DNA from: VBOC01 sp964512655
GTDB taxonomy: Bacteria > Bacteroidota > Ignavibacteria > UBA10030 > SZUA-254
Direction: 5' to 3'
Assembly (NCBI GenBank): GCA_964512655.1
Contig: CAZEJT010000001.1
Location: forward strand, 310,001-374,000
DNA length: 64,000 bases
The notes beneath the pieces are model-generated. The model worked only from the letters and a program-made list of their open reading frames with translations, was not told where the DNA came from and ran no database searches. Shown piece after piece: positions 18,702 through 27,106 of the stretch (positions are counted from its first letter, which is position 1; every line of letters begins with the position of its first letter). A program made the position numbers and the translations under genes.

Positions 18702-19174
18702 TGCCGGGAAAAGCGAAGAAGAAACGCCATCGGCATAAGACCAGAACGATGAAAACAGAGCACCTCCGGATTCAGAGCCAGACAGGCAAGCTGAACCTCG
18801 TCAGGCATTTCGTCTTCGAAGCCGCCCTGAGGTTTGGATTCGACGAGGAATCGGCCAGCAAGATCATGCTGGCGGTGGATGAGGCCTGCACGAACGTGAT
18901 CAAGCACGCGTACGAGTTCGCCCCCACGCGGGAGATCGACCTGGAGGTCCTGACACACGACCGCCAGTTCGAGGTTGTCATCCTCCATAACGGAAAGCCC
19001 TTCGATCCCGACGCCGTCACCGCGCCCGACATGCAGAAATACCTGAGCCAGTTCCGCCGCGGCGGGCTTGGGATGCATCTCATGCGTTCCCTGATGGACA
19101 ACGTTGAGTACAGATCCGCCCCCGACGGCCGCAGCGAGGTGCATCTTGTGAAGTACCTTGCCGGGGCCGCGTGA
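18701..19174 (+). CDS. Anti-sigma regulatory factor, serine kinase (RsbW/SpoIIAB-like)
   Basis: 157 residues from the ATG overlapping the STAS stop; an alternative ATG at 18749 would remove a Lys/Arg-rich leader. The HATPase_c_2 fold is recognisable from the N box (MLAVDEACTNVIKHAYEF, about residues 53-70) and the glycine lid RRGGLGMHLMRSLMD (about 122-136). Such proteins phosphorylate the STAS partner and hold a sigma factor or other target. No sigma factor gene is present in the window, so the output of the switch is unknown. Confidence 0.85.
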   Translation: MPGKAKKKRHRHKTRTMKTEHLRIQSQTGKLNLVRHFVFEAALRFGFDEESASKIMLAVDEACTNVIKHAYEFAPTREIDLEVLTHDRQFEVVILHNGKPFDPDAVTAPDMQKYLSQFRRGGLGMHLMRSLMDNVEYRSAPDGRSEVHLVKYLAGAA

Positions 19175-19184
19175 CCTCCCTGCG

Positions 19185-20927
19185 ATGAGGAAGCAGAGAG
19201 TCACGGACCCCGAGGTCCGACGGCAGGCGAACGCGCTCGAGCTCTCGGCCCTCTTCGAGTTCAGCACGGTCATCAACTCCTCCCCCGACCTGAAGTTCAT
19301 CCTTGCCCACTTCCTCCTCACGCTCATGGGAAAGCTCCTGGCGACGAGGGGGGTCATCCTGCTCCGAAGGAGCGGCCGGCAGTTTTCTGTGGAACAGGTG
19401 AAGGGCCTACCGTCCGCGCTCGTGGGGACAGAGTTTGAAATCGGGAAAGTAGGGCACCGCATCCTCCAGTTGGGGAAAGACGGAAGCGGCAAGGATCCCT
19501 GGCTTGGTTTCCTGGCGGACAACAACATCGATCTCGTTGTGCCTCTGGTCGCGCAGGGAAAGAGTCTCGGGATCGCGGGCTTCGGGCGAGGGATTGTCAG
19601 GAAGAAGCTTACCCCGAAGGAGCAGACGTATATCAAGTCGCTCACGAACAGCGCGGCGGCTGCCATTGAGAAGGGGCTGATGATCACAGAGCTGGGCGAG
19701 GTCAACCGGCGGCTCGACAGGAAAGTGCAGGAGCTGAACACGCTCTTCGAGCTGAGCAAGGAATTCAACTCCGTGCTGGATGCCGACCGGCTCACAAAGC
19801 TTCTGATATTCTCCATCATCGGGCAGATCGGAGCGCGCAAGTACTTTCTCTCGCTGGTGGACGGCGAGAAGATGGAGGTAGCCGCCAGCCGGCTGGAGGT
19901 TCAGCCGGGACCCGAGCTCAACGCCTATCTGGCGACTGTGGCGGAACCATTCCTCGTCTCGGCGCCGCACCGCAAGGGCGGGGCTCAGGCAAAAGTGATG
20001 CTTGAGGAGCTTGGGATCAGGGTCGTCGTTCCCCTCCGGCTCCAGAACCGGACGAAGGGAATACTCGGCCTCGGCGATAAGATGGGAGGGGACGCATATA
20101 CGCCGGCTGACCTCGAGTTTCTATCGTCGCTCGGCAATCTTGCCATCATTTCACTTGAAAACGTCCGTCTCTTCCGGGAGGCGCTCGAAAAGCAGCGGAT
20201 GGAAGACGAACTCCAGATCGCGAAGGGGATCCAGCGCGGCCTTCTTCCCGCGGCGCTTCCGAAGATTCCCCGGTTCGGGCTCGCCGCGGTCAATATCTCG
20301 TCCAAGGAGGTGGGGGGCGACTACTACGACGTCATTACACTCGACCAGTACCGGTACGTTATTGCGATCGGCGATGTTTCGGGAAAAGGAACTCCCGCAT
20401 CGCTTTTGATGGCAAACCTTCAGGCAACCATCCGTGCGCTAGTCCCCCTGGGACTCCCCCTCTCGGAGCTGACGGCGCGCGTGAATAACCTCATCTGTGA
20501 AAACACGGGCGCGGACAGGTTTATCACGTTTTTCTGGGGAATCATGGACGCCGAGGCAGGGACGATGAAGTATGTCAGCGCAGGCCACAACCCGCCTTTT
20601 CTGGTGCACGCAGACGGCTCGGTTGACCGGCTTTCGGAGGGCGGCATCATCCTCGGCATCATGAAGGCGATGATGCCGTACAAGGAGGGTGAGGTGCGGC
20701 TTTCGACGGGCGACGTGCTTGTGCTCTTCACCGACGGAGTGAGCGAGGCGATGAACGAGGCGGGTGAGGAGTGGGGAGAGGAGCCGCTGGAACGAATTGT
20801 GAAGGAGCACCTCGCGGAGCCCGCGGAGGCGATCCTGGACCGCGTGGTTGAGGGAATACAAAAGCACAATGTAGGAACACAGCAGTCCGACGACATCACG
20901 CTCATCGTGGCGAAGATGACGGAATAA
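19185..20927 (+). CDS. Cytoplasmic double-GAF PP2C/SpoIIE-type phosphatase
   Basis: 580 residues from the ATG at 19185. No membrane segments. Two GAF-like domains (about residues 25-165 and 190-345) precede a SpoIIE phosphatase domain (about 360-578) with GGDYYDV, GDVSGKGTPASLLMANLQA, DGVSEAM and SDDITLIVAKM. It is the second phosphatase of the module and lacks the membrane sensor of the first, so it probably feeds a cytoplasmic signal to the same STAS protein (inference). The stop codon and the following 70 bases are tandemly duplicated. Confidence 0.85.
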   Translation: MRKQRVTDPEVRRQANALELSALFEFSTVINSSPDLKFILAHFLLTLMGKLLATRGVILLRRSGRQFSVEQVKGLPSALVGTEFEIGKVGHRILQLGKDGSGKDPWLGFLADNNIDLVVPLVAQGKSLGIAGFGRGIVRKKLTPKEQTYIKSLTNSAAAAIEKGLMITELGEVNRRLDRKVQELNTLFELSKEFNSVLDADRLTKLLIFSIIGQIGARKYFLSLVDGEKMEVAASRLEVQPGPELNAYLATVAEPFLVSAPHRKGGAQAKVMLEELGIRVVVPLRLQNRTKGILGLGDKMGGDAYTPADLEFLSSLGNLAIISLENVRLFREALEKQRMEDELQIAKGIQRGLLPAALPKIPRFGLAAVNISSKEVGGDYYDVITLDQYRYVIAIGDVSGKGTPASLLMANLQATIRALVPLGLPLSELTARVNNLICENTGADRFITFFWGIMDAEAGTMKYVSAGHNPPFLVHADGSVDRLSEGGIILGIMKAMMPYKEGEVRLSTGDVLVLFTDGVSEAMNEAGEEWGEEPLERIVKEHLAEPAEAILDRVVEGIQKHNVGTQQSDDITLIVAKMTE

Positions 20928-20963
20928 TCCGGACCCGATGTACAATGCCCGCCGAAGCGCGGG

Positions 20964-20993
20964 CTGGTGTCACGGTAGGGACCGTGACACCAG
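20964..20993 (+). repeat. Family A 30-bp palindrome, copy 2
   Basis: Perfect 13-bp arms CTGGTGTCACGGT and ACCGTGACACCAG around AGGG; right flank TTTGA. Confidence 0.9.
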
Positions 20994-21038
20994 TTTGAAT
21001 AATCCGGATCAAATGTGCAATCGCCGCGGAAGCGCGCG

Positions 21039-21068
21039 TTGGTGTCACGGTAGGGACCGTGACACCAG
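21039..21068 (+). repeat. Family A 30-bp palindrome, copy 3
   Basis: Same arms and AGGG loop as copy 2, with T for C at the first base; right flank TTTGA. It lies in the second tandem unit. Confidence 0.9.
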
Positions 21069-21130
21069 TTTGACGGCGCGTACAGCTGGTGCACACAACC
21101 GGCGCGAACCCGATGCGCGTCACCGCATGC

Positions 21131-21159
21131 TTGATTTTTCCGCCTTCCGTGCCTATCTT
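21131..21159 (+). promoter_or_regulatory. Promoter of prmC, probably leaderless
   Basis: TTGATT at 21131-21136, 17 bp, TATCTT at 21154-21159. Only 5 bases separate the -10 element from the ATG at 21165, so transcription should start at or next to the start codon. Confidence 0.65.
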
Positions 21160-21164
21160 GAAAA

Positions 21165-22061
21165 ATGAACCCAGCTGAGCTTCAGGCGATTGAAGAAACG
21201 GCCCTCTCATCGATCGAATGGGCCGCCTATCGATTTACATCGGCAGATATCGACAGTCCCCGGCTGACCGCGGAGCTTTTGATGTCGCATGTCTTCGGTT
21301 GCCGCCGGTCCGAACTCCGGCCCCGCCTTGCACATCGGCTCAATTCCACTGAGGTTGAACTCATTCGATCCCTGGTAGCCCGCAGGCTCGGACGCGAACC
21401 CCTCCAGTATATCGTTGGTTCGACTGAGTTCATGGGGCTGCGATTCGAAGTCAACAAGAGCACTCTTATTCCCAGGCCGGAGACGGAAGTTCTCGTGGAG
21501 CAGGTGATCAAACACGCCACAACATCCGACGCGGAGTCGGCGAAGATTCTCGATATCGGGACCGGGAGCGGCAACATCGCCGTGAGTCTCGCACACTTTC
21601 TCCCGGCGGCGCACATCACGGCAATCGACATCAGCCAGGACGCGCTCGCCGTCGCGGCCAGAAATGTCGCCGCCCACAACGTCGGGAGCCGTGTGAAACT
21701 GCTGGAGCTCGATCTCTGCGCAGCCCACCACAACTTCGCCCGGCATGAGTTTGACTATGTAGTCTCGAATCCGCCGTATGTCGCTCCCTGGGAAATCGGC
21801 ACTCTGAGTCCGGAAATCAGGGATCATGAGCCCTTGCACGCCGTGATCGCGCCCGCAGGCGGTACATGGTTCTTTCGTCCCATTGCCCGCGCCGCGCAGA
21901 GAATCCTCAAGAGCGGGGGCTGTCTTTTTCTTGAGATCGGTTTCTCGCAGGACGAGGAAGTTTCCCGGATTGTTGAGGATGAGCGCTTTGAGGGGATCAG
22001 CGTATTCAAGGACTATGAGGGGCTCCCCAGGATAGTCCGCGGACAAGTCCCCGCGGGATGA
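21165..22061 (+). CDS. prmC: Peptide chain release factor N5-glutamine methyltransferase
   Basis: 298 residues, standard PrmC length. It has a helical N-terminal release-factor-binding region, then a Rossmann methyltransferase with ILDIGTGSGNIAVSLA (about residues 127-142) and the active-site NPPYVAPWE (about 202-210). The enzyme methylates the GGQ glutamine of RF1/RF2 using S-adenosylmethionine. prfA is not adjacent as in many genomes. The stop overlaps dtd as ATGA. Confidence 0.92.
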   Translation: MNPAELQAIEETALSSIEWAAYRFTSADIDSPRLTAELLMSHVFGCRRSELRPRLAHRLNSTEVELIRSLVARRLGREPLQYIVGSTEFMGLRFEVNKSTLIPRPETEVLVEQVIKHATTSDAESAKILDIGTGSGNIAVSLAHFLPAAHITAIDISQDALAVAARNVAAHNVGSRVKLLELDLCAAHHNFARHEFDYVVSNPPYVAPWEIGTLSPEIRDHEPLHAVIAPAGGTWFFRPIARAAQRILKSGGCLFLEIGFSQDEEVSRIVEDERFEGISVFKDYEGLPRIVRGQVPAG

Positions 22062-22516
22062 GGGCGCTCATCCAGCGCGTCTCCCGGGCGAGCGTCTCCG
22101 TGGGCGGCGCTCTGAGGGGCGAAATAGGGCGCGGAATTCTGGTGTTTCTCGGAGTCTCGGCCGACGACGGGCCGGGCGCCTCGGAGTATCTGGCGCAGAA
22201 GTGCGCGCAGCTCCGCATCTTTGACGACGAAGCCGGAAAGATGAACCTCTCGGTCAGGGATGTGGGCGGAAGCGCCCTGGTTGTTTCGCAGTTCACCCTC
22301 TATGCAGATACTGAAAAGGGAAACCGGCCGAGCTTCGTCCGGGCGGCCGCCCCGGATTCTGCGGAGCGGCTCTATGACAAATTCGTCGCCGACCTGCGCC
22401 AGGAGCTCGGAGACGAGCGGGTTCGGACGGGGGTCTTTCGGGCGATGATGGACGTGCAAATCCTGAACAGCGGTCCCGTGACCATAATGATCGAGAGCAA
22501 ACACCATGCATCGTAA
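22058..22516 (+). CDS. dtd: D-aminoacyl-tRNA deacylase
   Basis: 152 residues, the full length of bacterial DTD. It starts MRALIQRVSRASVSVGG, and the two active-site motifs are present: SQFTLYAD (about residues 77-84) and NSGPVTI near the C-terminus. The enzyme hydrolyses D-aminoacyl-tRNAs, protecting translation from D-amino acids. It is translationally coupled to prmC (ATGA) and overlaps the next gene by 11 bases. Confidence 0.92.
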   Translation: MRALIQRVSRASVSVGGALRGEIGRGILVFLGVSADDGPGASEYLAQKCAQLRIFDDEAGKMNLSVRDVGGSALVVSQFTLYADTEKGNRPSFVRAAAPDSAERLYDKFVADLRQELGDERVRTGVFRAMMDVQILNSGPVTIMIESKHHAS

Positions 22517-23264
22517 CACCCTGACATTCATCTCATGCGCCGTTCTGATCCTCTGGGCTGTGTTTTCTAACACCTCGACGGGCCAGTTGAAGGGTCTCGC
22601 ATCGCGGAGTACGGACAATTTCCGCTACCGCTACGACAGAAACGTGCGCGAACGGGATATCCGCAAGATCGGCACCCAGATGGAGGCGCTCCTGGCGGAG
22701 TACTCTGCCCGGCTGGGTGTTACACTCCGCAGAAAAGTGGACGTGTACGCGTTCAGCACTCCGGAGCGGTATCGGAGCGATTCGAAGTCATCTGTCTATG
22801 ACGACGCATCCTTCCGGGACGGAAAGATTTACCTCGATGTTGCCGCCGTGATGAAGGCCGATACGAGCCAGAGCAGCCCTCTCGCCCGGATTGTGTCGGA
22901 TGCAATCCTCAACGAATTGAAATGGTGCCCCAGGTGGGTGGCCGAGATCTATGGCATCTATGCCGGCAAGGACCTCGACCGGTTTGGCCCCCCCGCTCCG
23001 GTACGGTCAGCGAGCTTTTCGGATCTGACCGAGGACTATGCCCGCGCCGACAACCCGAAAGACCTTTCAGAGATCCACGCCAGGCTTGCTGTCACCGCCC
23101 GCTTTCTCATCGACCGCTACGGGGCACAAAAGCTGGAACAGATGTACCGCCATTTCGCGCGCCCCTCGACGCTCGACGCTGTGTTCGAAGCTGCGTTCGG
23201 CGAGAAGATACCTGTCATCGAGAAGGCCTGGTCGGAGGCCCTGAGGTCACCCCCGAAAGGATGA
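22506..23264 (+). CDS. Exported peptidase-MA-like protein lacking the HExxH site
   Basis: 252 residues with an N-terminal signal peptide (LTFISCAVLILWAVFSN). The order of motifs matches the peptidase MA-like family: a helix where the zinc site should be, then PRWVAEIYGIYAG (about residues 139-151), then FLIDRYGAQKLEQMYRHF and an ALG-like C-terminal block. The helix reads DAILNELKW, so the catalytic HExxH is absent. Either a non-catalytic descendant or a structural or binding protein. The family match is by eye from motif order. It overlaps dtd and the downstream gene, implying one operon. Confidence 0.55.
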   Translation: MHRNTLTFISCAVLILWAVFSNTSTGQLKGLASRSTDNFRYRYDRNVRERDIRKIGTQMEALLAEYSARLGVTLRRKVDVYAFSTPERYRSDSKSSVYDDASFRDGKIYLDVAAVMKADTSQSSPLARIVSDAILNELKWCPRWVAEIYGIYAGKDLDRFGPPAPVRSASFSDLTEDYARADNPKDLSEIHARLAVTARFLIDRYGAQKLEQMYRHFARPSTLDAVFEAAFGEKIPVIEKAWSEALRSPPKG

Positions 23265-24190
23265 TGCGGCGGGTACCGCACGTCCTCATGCTGTTCCTCG
23301 ACGGGGTCGGCATTGGGCGGGATGACCCCGGAATAAATCCCTTTTTCGCAGCCCCCTTGCCTTTCATCCGGAGGCTGTTGGGAGGCGCAATGCCCCGCCT
23401 CGGCGATGCCTCACTCGACAAACCGGGAGTATCTGTTGCGGCCATCGACGCCACGCTCGGCATACCGGGCCTTCCGCAGAGCGGAACCGGACAGGTCGCC
23501 CTTCTCACAGGGGCAAATGCCCCCCGCACGATTGGCAAGCACTTCGGCCCCTTTCCATATTCAACCTTGAAGCCGCTCCTCCGGCACGAGAACATATTCT
23601 CGCGCCTCGACGGACTTGGGAGGAAGGGGTTTTATGCAAATGCCTTTCCGGAGATCTACTTCGAGCACATGCGCTCAAGGAAGGGCCGAATGACTGCGAT
23701 ACCTCTCGCGTGGACGATGTCCGGACGCTCCCTGAACGACGGCGCCGCCCTCGCGGCCGGGGAGGCACTCTCCGCCGACATTACAAACGCACGCTGGCGC
23801 TCGATGGGATACCCGGATATGCCGGTCATCGGGGGAAGCGAAGCGGGGCGGCGCCTGTGTTCGATGACGGAGAAGTACGATTTCGTGTTGTATGAATTCT
23901 ATCTGACCGATCATGCCGGTCACAACAGATCGATGGAAGAGGCGGTGCGCGTCCTCGGTATGCTTGACGACCTGATCGGGGGAATACTGGCGTCCCTTGA
24001 CCCGGAATCGACGCTCCTCGTCATCACAAGCGATCATGGAAACCTCGAGGACCTCACGACGAAGTCCCACACGCTGAATCCGGTTCCTCTGATTGCCGCG
24101 GGAGATGCCTCGCGCGAATTCGCATCGGGGATCAAGAGCCTTACTGATGTGGCGCCGGCGGTGGTTAAAGTTCTGACCGACGCGGGCTGA
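23261..24190 (+). CDS. Phosphoglycerate mutase-like metalloenzyme (alkaline phosphatase superfamily)
   Basis: 309 residues from the ATG at 23261 (ATGATG, so 23264 is equally possible); it overlaps the stop of the previous gene. Motifs: LFLDGVGIG at the N-terminus, SGTGQVALLTG (about residues 74-84, nucleophile region) and the metal ligands TSDHGNLED (about 257-265). It is shorter than iPGM (about 510 residues) and lacks the inserted transferase domain, so it is a superfamily member of unknown substrate rather than GpmI. The last two residues and the TGA stop come from a family B palindrome. Confidence 0.7.
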   Translation: MMRRVPHVLMLFLDGVGIGRDDPGINPFFAAPLPFIRRLLGGAMPRLGDASLDKPGVSVAAIDATLGIPGLPQSGTGQVALLTGANAPRTIGKHFGPFPYSTLKPLLRHENIFSRLDGLGRKGFYANAFPEIYFEHMRSRKGRMTAIPLAWTMSGRSLNDGAALAAGEALSADITNARWRSMGYPDMPVIGGSEAGRRLCSMTEKYDFVLYEFYLTDHAGHNRSMEEAVRVLGMLDDLIGGILASLDPESTLLVITSDHGNLEDLTTKSHTLNPVPLIAAGDASREFASGIKSLTDVAPAVVKVLTDAG

Positions 24191-24203
24191 AGCCCGCGAC
24201 TAC
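24181..24203 (-). repeat. Family B REP-like element providing a stop codon
   Basis: Core CGCGGGC-TGAA-GCCCGCG followed by A and CTAC. The TGA of the loop ends the phosphoglycerate mutase-like gene. Confidence 0.75.
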
Positions 24204-24229
24204 CTGATTCCGGGGGCGTCCAGAGCACG

Positions 24230-24259
24230 GTAGACGCACCCTTTAGGGTGCGCATTTTT
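24230..24259 (+). terminator. GTAG-tagged hairpin with T-run
   Basis: GTAG at 24230, stem CGCACCC/GGGTGCG (24235-24241, 24246-24252) with a TTTA loop, then CATTTTT. It is built like family B but lies in the opposite orientation, and its T-run could make it a terminator for the prmC operon. Confidence 0.55.
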
Positions 24260-24270
24260 CGGATGCGAAA

Positions 24271-24293
24271 CGCCGGCTAAAGCCGGCGCCTAC
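24271..24293 (-). repeat. Family B REP-like element
   Basis: CGCCGGC-TAAA-GCCGGCG followed by C and CTAC; perfect 7-bp arms, the GCC-type variant. Confidence 0.75.
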
Positions 24294-24346
24294 TGCCGGC
24301 TCGTACTGGGTGTTGCAACAGATCGCATGTAGCACGGGGGGAAGAA

Positions 24347-26767
24347 ATGGGAGGATTTGCAAGCCGTCCGGCGGTAAAGTTCTGCATACCTTTTATCCTG
24401 GGCATAGTGATCGGACGGTCATTTCCGCTCGGCGGCCCCCGGGAGGCAATTGCCGCGGCGGCAGCGGCAACCATTCTGGCGCTGGCCACATTTCTCGCTG
24501 CCCGGAGCGGACTCCTTCGCCAGTTTTTCCTCTATCTCCTCATTCTCTTCTTCGGCATTGTGAAGATCACCTTCGACGGGGAGGTGGTTCCGAACAATTC
24601 TGTGGTCCACGCCGTCCGGCCCGGGAAGACAACCGCCCTCTGGGGCACCGTCGATGGAACTCCGGATTCGGGAGCACAATCCGTCCGGTTCGTGGTCGAC
24701 GCGGAGAGCGTTCAGACCTCGCGGGGAGCGGCTGAGGTATCGGGAGATGTGCTTGTCAGTGCCATGAAAGGAGTGATTCCGGGGACGACGCTCGATTCCC
24801 TGACAGAGGGTCGTAGAGTTCACCTCTCCGGAGAGCTCATGCTGACCGCCCGCGCCCGAAACCCCGGGGAGTTCGATCCGCGCGAATACCTTCATTGGAA
24901 CGGCATCGACGCCCGGTTATTCATGGACGGCGCGGACACCGTCGTCTTAGGGCAGCAGAACGGAGCAAGCATCATGGCTCTGCTCGTCACTCCTGTGAGG
25001 AGGTCGGTTGGATCGCGCCTTGACAGGCTGATCGGGGGGGAGGAGGCGATCTTTCTGAAGGGCCTTATCACCGGAGACAGGAGTGTCGTCCCTTTCGAGG
25101 TGAAGATCGCGTTTATCAATGCGGGGGTCATGCATATCCTTGCCGTCTCGGGACTCCATGTGGCGATCGTCGTCATCATGCTCATGGCCGTGCTCTGCGC
25201 GCTGAGGGTGCCAGAGAAACCGCGGATTGCCGCGATCTGCATGCTTCTCATCTATTACAACTTCCTCACGGGCGGGGCCGCCTCCGTGACGAGATCGGTC
25301 GTCATGGCAATCGTCTTTTTGGCCGGCAAGCTCGGAGAGCGGCGCGTCGACACCTATAACACCCTCGCACTTTCGGCGATCATCATTTTGCTGATCGACC
25401 CAAAACAATGTTTCCAACCCGGGTTCCAGCTTTCATTTGCGGCGGTCTTTTCACTTATCTACCTTTACCCCAAACTGCATAGCGCGACTCAGCTTTTGCC
25501 GGATTCCCTCAGGAAGCGGAGCTGGGTGAAGGCGTGCGCGAGCGCCCTCTGCGTGACAGTGGCCGCTGGGGTGGGAACGCTTCCATTTACCTCCGCGTAC
25601 TTCGGCAAGATTTCAGTCGTAGGGCCTGCCGCGAACCTGATCATCGTCCCCCTCTCAAATCTCATCCTCGCAATGGGCATGCTCGCCGTCGGCGTCTCGT
25701 ACGTCTGGTGGTGGGCGGCGGAGGTTTTTGCGGGAGTAACCGGGATTCTGACGCGAGCGCTCCTCGCGGCTGTGTCGTTTTTCGGCAACCTCCCCTTCGC
25801 CTATGTCAACTCGCATTTCACGATTTGGTCATCGCTGGCGTTCTACGGAGCTCTGAGCGCTCTGATCGGGGTATTCCGCACCTCCGTGAGAAAGGGGTGG
25901 CTCTTTGTCCTGATGACGTCGGCCAACATGTACCTCGCAGTGGATCTCCTGCGCCCTGCACAACGGGACGCTGTGAGAGTGACGTTCCTGGATGTGGGGC
26001 AGGGAGATGCGGCGCTCCTTGAGCTTCCCGGCGATGAACGGATACTTGTTGATGCGGGACCGAGAAGCGCCGAATGGGATGCGGGGAGGAGGTTCGTGGA
26101 GCCCTTCCTCCGGTCAAGTGGAATCAGATCGCTCCGCGGGATCGTCGTCACCCATCCCCACAGCGACCATCTCGGAGGTGTTCCATTTCTCCTGGAACAT
26201 CTGAAGATATCGGAAATGATCGATGCCGGATCCCAGCCAAGCTCAAGACTCCATGGGGAAGAGCTCCGGCTCGTGGATTCGCTTGGGATACCCAGAATGA
26301 TCGTCAAAGCCGGGGATAGAATCCGTGTCTCGGAGAGTGCGCGGATGTATGTCCTTGGGCCCCGGGAGGGAGAAGTGGTGCACGACTCAACGAAACATCC
26401 CAACCTGAACAACGAGTCGGTTGTTCTCAGGCTCGTGTATGGAAAGACCTCATTGCTTCTCGCGGGCGATGCGGAGGGCGAAGAAGAGGGGATGATGGAG
26501 TCTATGTACGGGCCGTTCCTCAGGTCCGCGGTCCTTAAGACAGGTCACCACGGGAGTATCACGAGCTCTACGCAGGAGTTCCTTGATCTCGTCAATCCAT
26601 CAATCGCCGTCGTCTCCGTCGGGGCGCGCAACAAGTTTCGCCTCCCGTCCAGAGAGGTGTTGCAAAGGTTTTCGGATCGCGGTATCCGCTATTTCAGGAC
26701 AGATGAATTAGGAGCGGTGGTGATGGAGTCGGACGGGGAGACGTGGTCGGTGAAAGAGTGGAGGTAA
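24347..26767 (+). CDS. comEC: ComEC/Rec2 DNA internalization channel protein
   Basis: 806 residues, a complete three-part ComEC. The N-terminal DUF4131/OB region (about residues 30-200, after two membrane helices) is followed by the multi-spanning Competence domain (about 230-500, MHILAVSGLHVAIV) and a metallo-beta-lactamase domain (about 535-800) with LDVGQGDAALLE and THPHSDHLGG. The family forms the inner-membrane channel that brings single-stranded DNA into the cytoplasm during natural transformation. The start is preceded by GGGGGAAGAA. No other competence genes are in the window. Confidence 0.92.
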   Translation: MGGFASRPAVKFCIPFILGIVIGRSFPLGGPREAIAAAAAATILALATFLAARSGLLRQFFLYLLILFFGIVKITFDGEVVPNNSVVHAVRPGKTTALWGTVDGTPDSGAQSVRFVVDAESVQTSRGAAEVSGDVLVSAMKGVIPGTTLDSLTEGRRVHLSGELMLTARARNPGEFDPREYLHWNGIDARLFMDGADTVVLGQQNGASIMALLVTPVRRSVGSRLDRLIGGEEAIFLKGLITGDRSVVPFEVKIAFINAGVMHILAVSGLHVAIVVIMLMAVLCALRVPEKPRIAAICMLLIYYNFLTGGAASVTRSVVMAIVFLAGKLGERRVDTYNTLALSAIIILLIDPKQCFQPGFQLSFAAVFSLIYLYPKLHSATQLLPDSLRKRSWVKACASALCVTVAAGVGTLPFTSAYFGKISVVGPAANLIIVPLSNLILAMGMLAVGVSYVWWWAAEVFAGVTGILTRALLAAVSFFGNLPFAYVNSHFTIWSSLAFYGALSALIGVFRTSVRKGWLFVLMTSANMYLAVDLLRPAQRDAVRVTFLDVGQGDAALLELPGDERILVDAGPRSAEWDAGRRFVEPFLRSSGIRSLRGIVVTHPHSDHLGGVPFLLEHLKISEMIDAGSQPSSRLHGEELRLVDSLGIPRMIVKAGDRIRVSESARMYVLGPREGEVVHDSTKHPNLNNESVVLRLVYGKTSLLLAGDAEGEEEGMMESMYGPFLRSAVLKTGHHGSITSSTQEFLDLVNPSIAVVSVGARNKFRLPSREVLQRFSDRGIRYFRTDELGAVVMESDGETWSVKEWR

Positions 26768-26776
26768 TTCAAAGCA

Positions 26777-26799
26777 CGCCGGCTAAAGCCGGCGCCTAC
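26777..26799 (-). repeat. Family B REP-like element
   Basis: CGCCGGC-TAAA-GCCGGCG plus C and CTAC, identical to the copy at 24271-24293; it starts 9 bases after the comEC stop. Confidence 0.75.
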
Positions 26800-26834
26800 C
26801 GGAACTCCGGTGTGCTCTTGGCTTTGTCTCACGG

Positions 26835-26864
26835 CTGGTGTCACGGTAGGGACCGTGACACCAG
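26835..26864 (+). repeat. Family A 30-bp palindrome, copy 4
   Basis: Perfect arms around AGGG; right flank TTTAA. Confidence 0.9.
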
Positions 26865-26876
26865 TTTAAAGATGCG

Positions 26877-26909
26877 CTCCGCCGCAGGAGCGGCGGCGCG
26901 AAGAGGAGG
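26877..26909 (+). repeat. Family C palindrome with purine tail
   Basis: Near-palindromic TCCGCCGC-AGGAGCGGCGG is followed by GCGAAGAGGAGG. The same arrangement, including the tail, recurs at 38391-38421, both times just downstream of a family A palindrome. Confidence 0.6.
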
Positions 26910-26976
26910 AGGTGGGAGCGCCGGAATATCCCGGCGGCAAAGGTGGCATCCGTATTTCGGTCGAGCGCAGTGCGAG

Positions 26977-26999
26977 CGCGGGCTGAAGCCCGCGGCTAC
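26977..26999 (-). repeat. Family B REP-like element
   Basis: CGCGGGC-TGAA-GCCCGCG plus G and CTAC. Confidence 0.75.
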
Positions 27000-27072
27000 A
27001 GCCGGCGCTACCGGCCGTCGGTATAGCATGCGGTTGCCAGCGATCGTGCGCCAGGGGGGAGCGAGGAATCGG

Positions 27073-27101
27073 TTGAATCTCGGGGCAGCTTTGCGTATGT
27101 T
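27073..27101 (+). promoter_or_regulatory. Promoter of the acyl-CoA mutase gene, probably leaderless
   Basis: TTGAAT at 27073-27078, 17 bp, TATGTT at 27096-27101. The GTG start lies 5 bases downstream, exactly the spacing seen for prmC. Confidence 0.65.
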
Positions 27102-27106
27102 TCGTC

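Larger units (their letters stand above)
20922..21071 (+). repeat. Tandem duplication of a gene end plus palindrome
   Basis: Two 75-bp units, 20922-20996 and 20997-21071. Each begins GAATAATCCGG (the last sense codon and stop of the phosphatase gene) and ends with a family A palindrome and TTT. The units differ at roughly ten positions, mostly between the stop codon and the palindrome. Confidence 0.85.
26768..27106. other. Composite repeat island between comEC and the mutase gene
   Basis: The 339-bp gap is mostly repeats: family B at 26777-26799, family A at 26835-26864, a third palindrome (family C) at 26877-26909, family B at 26977-26999 and a further GC-rich stretch to about 27020. The promoter of the mutase gene lies at 27073-27101. 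No gene is visible. Confidence 0.75.
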
